Below, piece after piece: positions 1 through 9,390 of a stretch of 56,411 nt of DNA (its first letter is position 1; every line of letters begins with the position of its first letter). Made by a program: the position numbers and the translations under genes. The stretch spans positions 1 through 56,411 of the forward strand of contig JADCEL010000045.1 in assembly GCA_020250125.1 (NCBI GenBank), written 5' to 3'. Origin of the DNA: Rhodobacter sp. (lineage in GTDB: Bacteria > Pseudomonadota > Alphaproteobacteria > Rhodobacterales > Rhodobacteraceae). Below the pieces are notes generated by a model. It searched no databases, had not been told where the DNA came from, and saw only the letters and a list, made by a program, of their open reading frames with translations.

Positions 1-210
1 CGGGCGGGATCAGGAAACGCGATCCGCGTTTCCCCCGCCCGTGCGGGACGGTGCCCTGTAGACCGGCAGGTCCGGGAAGGACAGAGGCCAGCGCCCGACC
101 CGGCGGGGGCGAAGCGCCCGCCGGTGGCGGGTCGGGCGCTGGCCGGGGGCTTTGGCCCCCGGCTGGTCAAGGATCAGCGTGGCGACATGGCAGGGGCAAG
201 GGCCCCTGCC
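1..210. repeat. Hairpin-rich dispersed repeat, left copy (modules A-B-C)
   Basis: This stretch contains three hairpin modules and no supportable gene. Module A has a perfect 9-bp stem (GGAAACGCG, 13-21, with 25-33) and continues to about 74. Module B has a perfect 17-bp inverted repeat (86-102 with 128-144), followed by the stem GCCGGGGGC (142-150) with 155-163. Module C is GGCAGGGGC (189-197) with its complement at 202-210. All three modules recur near the right end of the window in the order B-C-A. The 28 bases at 141-168 are identical to 56211-56238. The remaining bases to 294 show nothing else. Confidence 0.8.
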
Positions 211-294
211 GGGAGGTGCAAGGCGCGCGCAGGCACAAGTGTTTCCCGCCTTGCGGTCAGGCAGCCCTGCGGCTTGCACGCCTTCAGCACCCTG

Positions 295-969
295 TCAGGG
301 GTGCCCGTCGATGACGATGCCTTCGGGCCCCTCGATCCGGCCCGCAAGGCCCGCCCCGGCACAGACAAGCCCGCACCAATGCCCACGCGGTGCCACCCTT
401 GCTGCGCCATGATCCGGCGGGCAGTAAAGCTCGATCACAGAGGTGCCAAGGCCAAGAAAGGCGACAGGCACGTTGCCCCCGGCCCGGATCAGCGTGACTG
501 CGGCCAGGTCCGCGCAGCCCAGCGACCGGAAGAAGGCCTGCATCGCGGGCAGGTCGGCGCAGGGAATGCCGATATGGTCATGGCCCGGCAGACCGGGCCG
601 CGCCGACCCGACGCGGGAACAAAGTTCGATCCGGGCGCCTTCGGGACCCTTGAGGAAGACATAGCGCGTGCCTGCCGTCCAGAATTCCGGGATGAACAGC
701 GGGCCGTCCGGTGTGACATCGCCGTCAGGCACCCCGCCCCGCGCCACGGCTGCGGCAAGGGCGGCATCAACATCATCGACGGCCAGCGCCAGATGGTCGA
801 TGCGGCCATGTCCCGCCGCAGCCGCGTCGTGATGCAGTTCGATGATCTGATCGCCAAGACGCAGGCGGTTCGGGTTGCCGTCCGCGCGAAACCCGAAGAC
901 CTGCGCCAACTGCTCTGCGGCGGCGGCGGGATCGCGCAGGCACAGCCGGGGAATGAAATGCGCTGTCAT
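295..969 (-). CDS. VOC/glyoxalase-family protein with two VOC modules
   Basis: This 224-residue protein looks like a two-module vicinal-oxygen-chelate protein. The first module starts near residue 5 (FIPRLCLRDP). It carries IDHLALAVDDVDAAL around residues 68-82 and the strand GARIELCSR. The second module begins near HDHIGIPCADLPAM and ends in a VIELYCPP strand. VOC proteins include metal-dependent dioxygenases, lyases and antibiotic-binding proteins, so the reaction cannot be assigned. The ATG (967-969) overlaps the stop of the upstream aldo/keto reductase by one base, which indicates translational coupling. The gene is last in the minus-strand run argE, FAD oxidase, aldo/keto reductase, VOC. 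Confidence 0.75.
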   Translation of the reverse strand: MTAHFIPRLCLRDPAAAAEQLAQVFGFRADGNPNRLRLGDQIIELHHDAAAAGHGRIDHLALAVDDVDAALAAAVARGGVPDGDVTPDGPLFIPEFWTAGTRYVFLKGPEGARIELCSRVGSARPGLPGHDHIGIPCADLPAMQAFFRSLGCADLAAVTLIRAGGNVPVAFLGLGTSVIELYCPPDHGAARVAPRGHWCGLVCAGAGLAGRIEGPEGIVIDGHP

Positions 970-1793
970 CAGGCGAAGCGGTCCGGATCGGGGCCGGTGC
1001 GCCCGCCCGCGTCCAGGGTGGCGATGGCCGCAAGATCGCCCGCGGTCAGCGCGAAGTCGGACAGCGCCAGATTTTCCGCCAGCCCGTCCCTGCGGGTCGA
1101 CCGGGGAATGACCGAACAGCCGATCTGCAGATGCCAGCGCAGGATGACCTGCGCCGGGCTGCGGCCCAGCCGCGCCGCGATGGCCCGGATCACGGGGTCG
1201 TCAAAGCTGCGGCCCTGCCCCAGCGGCGACCAGCTTTGGGTGACGATGCCAAGGCGGCGGTTGGTTTCCCGCAGGGCAGCCTGTTGCAGGCGCGGATGCA
1301 GTTCGATCTGGTTGACCGCCGGGATGACGCCGGTTTCGTCCACCAGCCGCTCAAGATGCGGGGCGTGAAAGTTCGACACGCCGATGGATGTTGCACGGCC
1401 CTCGTCGCGCAGGCGGATCAGGGCGCGCCATGTCTCGACAAAGAGATCCCTTTGGGGGCAGGGCCAGTGGATAAGATACAGATCGACACGGTCCAGCCCG
1501 CTGCGCGCCAGGCTGGCGTCAAAGGCGCGCAGGGCGGCATCATGGCCCTGGTCGGTGTTCCAGCATTTCGTGGTCACGAAGACATCGTCGCGCGGCAGGC
1601 CGGACCGGCGCAGCCCCTCGCCCAGCCCTTCCTCATTGCCATAGATCGCCGCCCCGTCGATCAGCCGGTAGCCAAGGCCAAGCGCCTGATCGACGACACG
1701 GGCGGTATCGGGGGCAGGCACCTGCCACAGGCCGAAGCCAAGTGCAGGCAGGCTGTGACCATCGTTCAGCGGCAGGCGGGCAAGTGGGGGCAT
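969..1793 (-). CDS. Aldo/keto reductase
   Basis: This is an NAD(P)H-dependent carbonyl reductase of the aldo/keto reductase superfamily, with a (beta/alpha)8 barrel and a probable cytosolic location. The catalytic tetrad is visible when residues are numbered from the chosen start: Asp46 and Tyr51 (IDGAAIYGNEEG), Lys76 (VTTKCWN) and His109 (LYLIHWP). The cofactor-binding end SVIPRSTRRDGLAENL is also present. I chose the ATG at 1793, giving 274 residues starting MPPLARLPLN. It matches the family N-terminus better than the upstream ATG at 1820, and neither start has a strong ribosome-binding site. The stop overlaps the VOC gene start. The substrate is unknown. The neighbours suggest it acts on an aldehyde or keto product of the adjacent amine oxidase. 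Confidence 0.88.
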   Translation of the reverse strand: MPPLARLPLNDGHSLPALGFGLWQVPAPDTARVVDQALGLGYRLIDGAAIYGNEEGLGEGLRRSGLPRDDVFVTTKCWNTDQGHDAALRAFDASLARSGLDRVDLYLIHWPCPQRDLFVETWRALIRLRDEGRATSIGVSNFHAPHLERLVDETGVIPAVNQIELHPRLQQAALRETNRRLGIVTQSWSPLGQGRSFDDPVIRAIAARLGRSPAQVILRWHLQIGCSVIPRSTRRDGLAENLALSDFALTAGDLAAIATLDAGGRTGPDPDRFA

Positions 1794-1852
1794 GGCATGA
1801 TCCGGTCTTGGTCCGGGCATGGGGTAGCACGGACCTGCGCCGCAGGGAACCG

Positions 1853-3196
1853 CTACAGCGTTGGCCCCGGCGCAATCCGCGTGCCATCGCTGAACCGGGC
1901 CAGACGGAAGCGGTGCAGATCATGCCCCGTCGGATTGCCCGCAACCAGATCGGCCACCACCCGGCCCATGCCCGGACCAATGCCAAAGCCGTGGCCGCTG
2001 AGGCCGGTGGCAATGGTCAGGCCGGGAATCGCCGCGACCCGGTCGATCACCGGCACGACATCGGGCATGGTGTCGATCATCCCGGCCCAGGTGCTGCGCA
2101 GCTGCGGGCGGCCCAGCGCCGGGAAGGCGCGGGCGAAGGCATCCTGCACGGCGGCAAGCGCGCGGCGGCTGGGGGTGGGGTTCAGGATGCGGATCGCCTC
2201 GAACGGCGACGGGCGGTCGGCAGACCAGCGGCGCGGCGTGGTCCAGCCGTCGGGATAGCCGGCCGGGGCAAGGGGGCGCAGATGCATTGAACGCCAGTCT
2301 TTCTTCAGCACGGGCAGAAAGATGCGCGCGTGACGCAGGGCATCGGGGCCGGCAAAGAAATCATGCGAGGCACCCGGTGCAAGGGAATAGCCGCCGTCCG
2401 CGCGGCGGCGGAAGGCGAAATGATTGTCGGCGGCGGCACCGGGATAGATCTCGGGCATCGGCGGGGTGGCCGCGACCGAGGCCAGAACGGCCAGTTGCGG
2501 CAGGTTCACCCCTTCGCTGCGCGCAAACAGCGACGACCACGCCCCGCCCGCCAGCACCGCCTGATCGCAGGCGATGCGGCCCTGTTCGGTGAAAACCCCG
2601 GTGATGCGGCCTGCGGCACGGTCCAGCCCGCGCACGGCGCAATGTTCCACCACGCGCACCCCGCGCGCGATGGCCCCGGTGACCAGAAGCGGCACCGCAA
2701 CCCAGGGTTCTGCGCGCGCATCCGAAGGTGTGAACAGGCCGCCGGGCCAATCAGCCTTTGCACCCTGCAGCGTTCGGGTAACCTCGGCGCGGCTCAGCAT
2801 CCGGCTGTCCACGCCATTGGCGCGGGCATGGGGCAGCCAGGCTTCGAACCCGTCCATATCCCCGGCGGTGTTTGCCAGGTACATGACCCCGGACTGGCGG
2901 AAGCCCAGCGCATCGCCGAACTCCTGCGCCAGGCTTTGCCAGATCCGCAGGCTTTCCACCATGATCGGCAATTCCGCCGGATCGCGGCCCTGCTGGCGGA
3001 TCCAGCCCCAGTTGCGGCTGCTTTGTTCGCCCGCGATGCGGCCCTTTTCGCACAGCGTCACCGCCAGGCCGCGCTCTGCCAGATGCCAGGCGGTCATCAC
3101 CCCCATGACACCGCCGCCGATGATGACAACGTCACAGGCGGCAGGGGGCGGGCCGGGAAAGCGCAGCGGGCTGTCTGAGGTGATCGGGAAGGTCAT
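1853..3196 (-). CDS. FAD-dependent amine/amino acid oxidase (DAO family)
   Basis: This 447-residue flavoenzyme belongs to the D-amino-acid-oxidase/glycine-oxidase fold family. The dinucleotide-binding motif VVIIGGGVMGVMTAWHLAER lies near residues 24-43. The segment SSRNWGWIRQQGRD follows it, as in members that oxidise N-substituted or free amino acids. The C-terminus has the family-typical ATGLSGHGFGIGPGMGR, which closes over FAD. The start MTFPITSDS (ATG at 3194-3196) overlaps the argE-like stop by four bases, so it is preferred over an upstream ATG at 3232. With the deacetylase and the divergent peptide-type importer, it probably oxidises an imported amino acid derivative. The substrate is not predictable from sequence. 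Confidence 0.85.
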   Translation of the reverse strand: MTFPITSDSPLRFPGPPPAACDVVIIGGGVMGVMTAWHLAERGLAVTLCEKGRIAGEQSSRNWGWIRQQGRDPAELPIMVESLRIWQSLAQEFGDALGFRQSGVMYLANTAGDMDGFEAWLPHARANGVDSRMLSRAEVTRTLQGAKADWPGGLFTPSDARAEPWVAVPLLVTGAIARGVRVVEHCAVRGLDRAAGRITGVFTEQGRIACDQAVLAGGAWSSLFARSEGVNLPQLAVLASVAATPPMPEIYPGAAADNHFAFRRRADGGYSLAPGASHDFFAGPDALRHARIFLPVLKKDWRSMHLRPLAPAGYPDGWTTPRRWSADRPSPFEAIRILNPTPSRRALAAVQDAFARAFPALGRPQLRSTWAGMIDTMPDVVPVIDRVAAIPGLTIATGLSGHGFGIGPGMGRVVADLVAGNPTGHDLHRFRLARFSDGTRIAPGPTL

Positions 3197-4353
3197 GTCA
3201 GCATGGCGACAAGGCGCTGCATCAAGGACCATCCGGCATCGAATTCGGACACCTCAAGGTATTCATCCGGCTGATGCGCCTGGGCGATGTCGCCGGGGCC
3301 GCAGACCACCGTGGAATAGCCTTCGGCCTGGAACTGCCCCGCTTCAGTGCCATAGCTGACAACATGGATGCCGTTGTCGCCGGTCAGGTGCCGCACCAGC
3401 GCCTCGGCCGCGCCTTCGGCTTCGGGGCGCAGCGGCGGGACCGAAAAGAAACGCTCCAGCGTGATGCCGGTTTGCGGACGGATGGCCTGCATCCCGGCGA
3501 CAGCCTGCGCCACCTGTCCTTCAAGGGCCGCGACCCAGTCTTCCATATCCTCGCCGGGGACAACGCGGATTTCGCAGCTGAAACGGCAATCGGCGGCGGT
3601 GATGTTATGGGCGGTGCCGCCCTGGATCATGCCGACATGCAGCGTCGTCCACGGCGGATCGAACGGTTGCGCAAGGGTCGCCGGGGGCCTGGCCGCATTG
3701 GCCGCGTTGACGCGGTTGGCAAAATCGATCAGCGGGGCGGCGGCCATGATGGCGCTGACACCGGTATGGATCAGCGAGGAATGCACCTCGAACCCCTTCA
3801 CATGCACCCTGAACCCGGTGCCGCCCTTGTGGCCGGTGACCACGCGCAACCGCGACGGCTCGCCCACGATCACGGCGGCGGCGCGGGGCAGGCTGCGGGC
3901 CATTTCGGCAATCATCGGCGGCGCGCCGGTGCAGCCAACCTCTTCATCATGGCTCAGCGCCAGTTGCAGCGGGCGTTTGAGGCCGGCGTCAAGCGCAAGC
4001 GGCACGGCGGCAAGGGCCAGGGCAACAAAACCCTTCATGTCACAGGTGCCGCGCCCGTAAAGGCGCCCGTCGCGTTCTGTCACCGTCCAGGGGTCCGAAG
4101 ACCAGGCCTGCCCGTCCACAGGCACCACATCGCTGTGGCCGGACAGAACGACGCCGCCGTCAACCGCCGGGCCGATATGGGCGTAAAGGCTGGCCTTGGT
4201 CCGGTCTGCGTTCCAGACGCGGTGTGCGGCAACCCCGTGGCTGTCAAGATAGTCTTCCACCCAGTCGATCAGCGGCAGGTTGGTGTCGCGGCTGACGGTG
4301 GGAAAGGCCACCAGACGATCCAGAATCTGGCGCGGGGACAGGCGGGCGGGCAT
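3193..4353 (-). CDS. argE: Acetylornithine deacetylase-like M20 metallopeptidase
   Basis: This 386-residue di-zinc amidohydrolase of the M20/ArgE family would remove an acyl group from an N-acyl amino acid such as N-acetylornithine. The metal and catalytic residues are visible: His73 and Asp75 (SGHSDVVPVD), the bridging Asp105 (RGTCDMKGF), Glu137 and Glu138 (SHDEEVG), and the C-terminal zinc histidine in IAQAHQPDEY. It is first in a coupled minus-strand operon with the FAD oxidase and lies divergent from a Dpp-type importer. That setting suggests catabolism of an imported N-acyl compound or peptide rather than arginine biosynthesis, although ArgE is the closest named family. Gene symbol at moderate confidence. 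Confidence 0.8.
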   Translation of the reverse strand: MPARLSPRQILDRLVAFPTVSRDTNLPLIDWVEDYLDSHGVAAHRVWNADRTKASLYAHIGPAVDGGVVLSGHSDVVPVDGQAWSSDPWTVTERDGRLYGRGTCDMKGFVALALAAVPLALDAGLKRPLQLALSHDEEVGCTGAPPMIAEMARSLPRAAAVIVGEPSRLRVVTGHKGGTGFRVHVKGFEVHSSLIHTGVSAIMAAAPLIDFANRVNAANAARPPATLAQPFDPPWTTLHVGMIQGGTAHNITAADCRFSCEIRVVPGEDMEDWVAALEGQVAQAVAGMQAIRPQTGITLERFFSVPPLRPEAEGAAEALVRHLTGDNGIHVVSYGTEAGQFQAEGYSTVVCGPGDIAQAHQPDEYLEVSEFDAGWSLMQRLVAMLT

Positions 4354-4556
4354 TCACGGCTCCTCTTCAGCGGCCAAGGTGCGGCCCGCCGGCGGCAAGG
4401 TCAAGCCCGGCGTGGTGCGGGGCCGGCCGGGACCTGACGCTGCGGCATGGCGGTGCGAAAGCATATTGCGGGATGGGCGAAACTGGCTAAGACTCCGGTC
4501 CGGCACCGGACAGGCAATGCCCTGAGCCGGAAAAAGACCGATCCGGGGAGTAACGC
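4354..4556. promoter_or_regulatory. Divergent promoter region between argE-like operon and importer 1
   Basis: This 203-bp gap separates two divergently transcribed operons and must hold both promoters. A purine-rich GGGGAG about six bases before the ATG at 4557 serves as the ribosome-binding site for the first ATPase gene. I could not identify convincing -35/-10 boxes or a clear operator palindrome. Confidence 0.45.
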
Positions 4557-5552
4557 ATGCCCGATGGGGCCGAGCCCGTCCTTGATGTAAGGGGGCTGAA
4601 GACGGTGTTCAGGACCCGGGAAGGGAACGTTCACGCTGTCAATTCGGTCAGCTTCCACCTGCGCCCCGGCGAGTTGCTGGGGGTGGTCGGCGAAAGCGGC
4701 TCGGGCAAGTCGGTGACCATGATGTCGCTGATCGGCCTGCTGCCGTCGCCCCCTGCCCAGGTGCAGGCAGGACAGGTGTTGCTGGATGGCAGGGACATCC
4801 TGCATGTCAGCAGCACGGAATTGCAGACGATCCGGGGTGGCAGGATCGGCTTCATCTTTCAGGACCCGATGACCAGCCTGAACCCGGTGTTCACGGTGGG
4901 CAGCCAGATCATGGAACCCCTGCGCAGGCATATGGGCCTGACAAAGGCGCAGGCGCAGGCGCGCGCGGCAGAGCTGCTGGACCTTGTCGGCATTCCGGAT
5001 GCGAAAAAGCGGCTGTCCGGCTATCCGCACCAGTTCTCTGGCGGGATGCGGCAAAGGGTGATGATTGCCATTGCCCTGGCCTGCGACCCGCGCGTGCTGA
5101 TCGCGGATGAACCCACCACGGCGCTGGACGTGACCATTCAGGCGCAGATCCTGGAACTGGTGCGCGACCTGCGGCAGAAGCTGGGCATGGCAATCATCTG
5201 GATCACCCATGATCTGGGCGTGATCGCGGGCATCGCCGACCGGGTGATGGTGATGTATGCCGGACAGGTGGTGGAACAGGCCCCGGTGAAAGACCTGTTC
5301 ACCCGACCGCAACATCCCTATACCCGCGCGCTGCTGAAGACGATCCCGCATCTTGCCGGGCCGCGCGGCGACCGGCTGCAGGTGATCGAAGGGCAACCGC
5401 CGATCCTGATGGCCGCCCCCGCCGCCTGCCCCTTTGCGCCGCGCTGCGCCCATGCCTTTGAGCGCTGCCTGCGCGAGAACCCGCAGCGCCGCCCGGTCGG
5501 CCAGGGCCATGACGTGGCCTGTCACTGGGAGGCGGGGGGGGCCCATGCCTGA
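4557..5552 (+). CDS. Dipeptide/oligopeptide ABC transporter ATPase (DppD-like)
   Basis: This 331-residue protein is the first ATPase of a five-gene Dpp/Opp-type importer and would energise uptake at the inner membrane. It has Walker [12 protein letters not shown] near residues 39-49, the Q-loop [11 protein letters not shown], the signature SGGMRQR, Walker [13 protein letters not shown] and the switch histidine WITHDLG. The C-terminal oligopeptide domain has a cysteine cluster ([14 protein letters not shown] plus a later CH), as in DppD proteins that bind an iron-sulfur cluster. Its stop overlaps the start of the second ATPase gene by eight bases. Confidence 0.93.
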   Translation: MPDGAEPVLDVRGLKTVFRTREGNVHAVNSVSFHLRPGELLGVVGESGSGKSVTMMSLIGLLPSPPAQVQAGQVLLDGRDILHVSSTELQTIRGGRIGFIFQDPMTSLNPVFTVGSQIMEPLRRHMGLTKAQAQARAAELLDLVGIPDAKKRLSGYPHQFSGGMRQRVMIAIALACDPRVLIADEPTTALDVTIQAQILELVRDLRQKLGMAIIWITHDLGVIAGIADRVMVMYAGQVVEQAPVKDLFTRPQHPYTRALLKTIPHLAGPRGDRLQVIEGQPPILMAAPAACPFAPRCAHAFERCLRENPQRRPVGQGHDVACHWEAGGAHA

Positions 5553-6603
5553 CGCCACCCCCCGCAAGCTGGTCGAGGTGAAGAACCTCAGGATGCATTT
5601 TCCGATCAACAGCGGCATCTTGCGCCGCCACACGGGCGATGTGAAAGCGGTCGATGGCGTAAGTTTCGACATCTGCGAAGGCGAAACGCTGGGCCTGGTG
5701 GGGGAATCGGGCTGTGGCAAATCCACGGTCGGGCGGGCGCTTTTGCGCCTGTATGAGGCGACATCGGGCAGTGTGGTGATTGACGGGGTCGATATCGCGC
5801 GGCTGGGGCCGGAGGCGCTGCGCCAAATCCGCCCGAAGATGCAGATGGTGTTTCAGGACCCGCAGGCCAGCCTCAACCCGCGCATGACTGTGGCGGCGAT
5901 CATCGGCGAGCCGCTGGCGGAACACACCGATCTGCGCGGCGACGCCCGCCTGGCACGGGTTCACGAGCTGATGGATCAGGTCGGGCTGAACCGCGCCTTT
6001 GCCAACCGCTTTCCGCACGCGTTTTCCGGCGGGCAGCGCCAGCGCATCGGCATTGCGCGCGCGCTGGCGCTGAACCCGCGCTTCATCGTCTGCGACGAGC
6101 CGATTGCGGCGCTGGACGTTTCCATCCAGGCGCAGGTGGTGAACCTGCTGGAGGATCTGCAGGACAGGCTGGGGCTGACCTATCTGTTCATCAGCCACGA
6201 TCTGTCGATGGTGCGCCACATCGCCGACCGGGTGGCGGTGATGTATCTGGGGCAGATCGCCGAACTCAGCCCGCGCGACGCGCTTTATGCCGATCCGCTG
6301 CATCCTTACGCCCGGGCGCTGCTTTCGGCCGTGCCGGAACCCGACCCCACGCTGGAATCCTCGCGCCGCCGCATCATCCTGAAGGGTGATGTGCCGTCAC
6401 CGGCGAATCCGCCGAAGGGATGCAACTTCTGCACGCGCTGCCCGCAGGCGCAGCCTGTGTGCCACGAGGTGAAGCCCCCCCTGCTTGAAGTGATGCCGGG
6501 CCGCCATGTCGCCTGCCACTTTGTCCCCCCCGAAACCGCGACAGCCGGACCAACCGGCGGAGCCGAGGCCAAAAGGCACAACCAACAAGGAGAAGACCGA
6601 TGA
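5545..6603 (+). CDS. Dipeptide/oligopeptide ABC transporter ATPase (DppF-like)
   Basis: This 352-residue protein is the second ATPase of importer 1. It has Walker [14 protein letters not shown]-loop [11 protein letters not shown], signature SGGQRQRIG, Walker [13 protein letters not shown] and switch FISHDLS. The C-terminal oligopeptide domain has several cysteines ([14 protein letters not shown]). I chose the ATG at 5545 ([10 protein letters not shown]) because it makes the usual short overlap with the preceding gene, and the longer upstream frame has no family similarity. The stop overlaps the ATG of the substrate-binding gene by four bases. Confidence 0.93.
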   Translation: MPDATPRKLVEVKNLRMHFPINSGILRRHTGDVKAVDGVSFDICEGETLGLVGESGCGKSTVGRALLRLYEATSGSVVIDGVDIARLGPEALRQIRPKMQMVFQDPQASLNPRMTVAAIIGEPLAEHTDLRGDARLARVHELMDQVGLNRAFANRFPHAFSGGQRQRIGIARALALNPRFIVCDEPIAALDVSIQAQVVNLLEDLQDRLGLTYLFISHDLSMVRHIADRVAVMYLGQIAELSPRDALYADPLHPYARALLSAVPEPDPTLESSRRRIILKGDVPSPANPPKGCNFCTRCPQAQPVCHEVKPPLLEVMPGRHVACHFVPPETATAGPTGGAEAKRHNQQGEDR

Positions 6604-8303
6604 AACTGAAGACAGCCCTTCTGGGCGCTGCTGCCATGGCGATGACCGCCCCGGCAGCCTGGGCCGAACGCGGTGCAGATGGCGAGGTCAAGCTGACCTT
6701 CCCGCAGGCCGTGTCGATCCTCAACCCCTATCTTACCGACGGCACCAAGGACGTGCTCGCTGCCGGTTTCGTGATCGAGCCGCTGGCAAGCTATGACACC
6801 GAAGGCAATAGGGTCGCGCGGCTTGTGACCGAATTGCCGACGGTCGAGAACGGCGGCATCTCGGCCGATCTGACCGCCATCACCTGGAAGCTGATCCCGG
6901 GCCTGCTTTGGTCGGACGGCACGCCGGTGACTGCGGCCGACGTGGCCTTCACCGCGCAATACTGCATGGACCCCGCCGGCGGCTGCGCGCAGAGCGCCAA
7001 GTTCGCCAACATCGCATCAGTCGAGGCGGTCGATGACCTTACCGCGAAGGTCACCTTCAAGGGCCCGCAGTCGAACCCTTTCGTGGCCTTCGTCGGCGGC
7101 CAAACCCCTATCCTGCAGAAGGCGCAGTTCGAGGCTTGCCTTGGTGCCGCAGCGCCAACCTGCACCGACCAGAATAACGGCCCCATCGGCACCGGCCCCT
7201 TCCGGGTGACCGGCTTTACCGTGAACGACACGGTCCAGATGGAAGCCAACCCGAACTATCGCGATCCGGCCAAGCCTGCTTTCGCGAAAGCAACAATCAA
7301 GGGCGGCGGCGATGCCGAAAGTTCGGCCCGCGCCGTCATGGAAACCGGCGAATTCGATTATGCCTGGAACACCCAGATTCCGCCGGACAGCCAGGCAGCC
7401 ATGACCGCCGCAGGCAAGGGCCAGTTCGTGGTGGCCTTCGGCACGCTGGTCGAACGGATCGAGACCAACCTGACCGACCCTTCGCCCGACCTGCCGGAAG
7501 GCGAGAGGTCCACCGCCAAGCACCCCCACCCGATCCTGACCGACGTGAACGTGCGCCTCGCGCTAAGCAAGGCGATCGACCGCAACACGCTGGTCGAGGT
7601 GGGCTATGGCGCGGGCGGTCAGCCGACCTGCAACCTGGTGCCCGCTCCGGCGATGTTCGCCAGCGACAACACTGAATGCCTGACCTAGGACCTGGAGGGC
7701 GCCAAGAAGCTGCTCGAGGACGCGGGCTGGGTTGACAGCGACGGTGACGGCATCCGCGACAAGGACGGCAAGAAGCTGTCTCTGCTGTATCAGACCACGG
7801 TGAACCCGATCCGCCAGGACTTCCAGGCGCTGATCAAGAGCTGGTGGAACGAGATCGGCGTCGAGGTGGAACTGAAGTCGATCGACCCCGGCGTGTTCTT
7901 CGGCGGCGATGCCGGCTCGCCCGACACGTTCCAGAAGTTCTATGCCGATGTCGAGATGTATGCCAACAACTTCAGCGGCACCGACCCCGAGGCCTATCTG
8001 GCAGAGCATGCTTGCGACCAGGCGCCCAGCCCGGAAAACCAGTGGCAGGGGCCGAACATCAATCGCTTCTGTGACCCGGCCTATGACGCGCTGCTGAAGG
8101 AACTGACGGCGGCGACCGATCCGGCCAAGCGCGCCGAGATCGCGATCAAGCTGAACGACATGCTGACCAAGGACAGCAAGGTCATCATCCCGCTGGTCCA
8201 TCGCGGTACCCTGTCGGCGCACTCCAACGCCCTGGGCGGTGTGGCGATCAATGCGTGGGACAACGAGATCACCAACATCGCGGACTGGTACCGCGTGAAG
8301 TGA
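6600..8303 (+). pseudogene. Peptide ABC transporter substrate-binding protein gene interrupted by in-frame TAG
   Basis: This is an SBP_bac_5-family periplasmic binding protein in one continuous reading frame of 568 codons, with a TAG at 7686-7688 (codon 363). The first part has a signal peptide ([20 protein letters not shown], likely cleaved after WA at residue 22) and family motifs such as LLWSDGTPVTAADVAFT and GTGPFRVTGF. Past the TAG the frame continues at once with DLEGAKKLLEDAGW, the expected next family segment, and runs to a TGA at 8301-8303. A single base change from CAG or AAG would explain it. TAG is an ordinary stop elsewhere in the window (for example at 17611-17613), so recoding is unlikely. 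It is either a real nonsense mutation or a base-call error. Ribosome-binding site AAGGAGA precedes the ATG. Confidence 0.85.
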
Positions 8304-8311
8304 CGCCGTCC

Positions 8312-8344
8312 GGGGCGGGGCCGGTGATTCGCCGGCCCCGCCCC
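8312..8344 (+). terminator. Strong GC hairpin between binding-protein and permease genes
   Basis: This is a perfect 13-bp stem (GGGGCGGGGCCGG at 8312-8324, complement at 8332-8344) with a 7-base loop. It starts nine bases after the binding-protein stop. There is no T-run, so it is more likely an mRNA-stabilising or attenuating hairpin than a full terminator. Such hairpins commonly raise binding-protein expression over that of the permeases. Confidence 0.7.
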
Positions 8345-8382
8345 TTCCCCGGTTCCCGCAGCAGCCCAAAGGCGCGCCCCGC

Positions 8383-9390
8383 ATGTTGACCTTCACGCTT
8401 CGCAGACTGCTGCTGGCCATCCCGACGCTGCTGTTCATCAGTCTGGTGATTTTCCTGCTGGTCGATCTGGCCCCCGGATCGCCGCTGTCAGAGATTCCGC
8501 TGACCGTCCCGCCCGAGGTGCGCCAGAAGATGATCGAGGCGATGGGCGCGGATCAGCCGGTCTTGGTGCGCTATCTGCTGTGGCTGCGCCAGTTCTTCTG
8601 GGTGGAACCGGCCACGCTGATTGACGGCTGGTTCGGCACATCCCTGGCGGGCGGCGAGCAGCGCATCCTGTCCTGGCAAACGCGCAGCCCGGTGTTCACC
8701 ATGATCGGACAGCGGATTCCGCAAACGCTGACCGTGGTCGGCACCGCCTATCTGCTGGGGGTGCTGATCGCCCTGCCCATCGGCATCTATTCGGCCTACC
8801 GGCAGTATTCCTGGTTCGATCAGGCCGGCACCCTGTTTGCGATGATCGGCTTTTCGGTGCCGACATTTTTCACGGGCACACTGCTGATCATCATCTTCGC
8901 GGTCTGGCTGCCCTGGTTTCCTACGAAGTACGACACCAACCTGACGGTCACCGACTGGCAGTCCTTCGTCCAGCAGGTCCGGCAGATGGCGCTGCCGGTT
9001 CTGACGCTGGCGCTGGCCAATGCGGCCGCGATCAGCCGCTATATGCGGTCTTCGATGCTGGACAACATGGGGCAGGATTACGTGCGCACGGCGCGTGCCA
9101 AGGGGATGTCCGAACGCACTGTCGTGCTGAAACACGTGCTGCGCAATTCGCTGATCCCGGTGGTGACGGTGATTGCGCTGGGCATTCCGGCAATTTTCGG
9201 CGGGGCGATCATTACCGAGAACCTGTTCGGCGTGAACGGCATCGGGGCCGCGCTGATCCTTGCGATCCACGCCAGTGACCTGCCCACGGTCCAGACGCTG
9301 GCCTTCATCTTTGCCGTGCTGATCGTGCTGTTCAACCTGATTGCCGATATCCTGTATGGTCTGCTTGACCCCAGGATCCGCTATGACTGA
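8383..9390 (+). CDS. Peptide ABC transporter permease (DppB-like)
   Basis: This 335-residue inner-membrane permease is of the DppB/OppB type. The N-terminus MLTFTLRRLLLAIPTLLFIS is the standard first membrane segment. It is followed by the family loop LAPGSPLSEIP and several further hydrophobic segments. The EAA coupling loop reads YVRTARAKGMSERTVVLKH near residues 227-245. The C-terminal half contains VIALGIPAIFGGAIITENLF. The stop overlaps the next permease by eight bases (9383-9390). It pairs with the downstream DppC-like subunit. Confidence 0.93.
   Translation: MLTFTLRRLLLAIPTLLFISLVIFLLVDLAPGSPLSEIPLTVPPEVRQKMIEAMGADQPVLVRYLLWLRQFFWVEPATLIDGWFGTSLAGGEQRILSWQTRSPVFTMIGQRIPQTLTVVGTAYLLGVLIALPIGIYSAYRQYSWFDQAGTLFAMIGFSVPTFFTGTLLIIIFAVWLPWFPTKYDTNLTVTDWQSFVQQVRQMALPVLTLALANAAAISRYMRSSMLDNMGQDYVRTARAKGMSERTVVLKHVLRNSLIPVVTVIALGIPAIFGGAIITENLFGVNGIGAALILAIHASDLPTVQTLAFIFAVLIVLFNLIADILYGLLDPRIRYD

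Noticed and set aside
124-1368. 414-codon plus-strand frame over the VOC and aldo/keto reductase genes
   Set aside because: It is a shadow of two recognised minus-strand enzymes and shows no domain of its own.
6600-8303. Stop-codon recoding (TAG read as an amino acid)
   Set aside because: TAG is used as the ordinary stop elsewhere (for example kynA at 17611-17613). No hairpin or readthrough context is seen at 7686.
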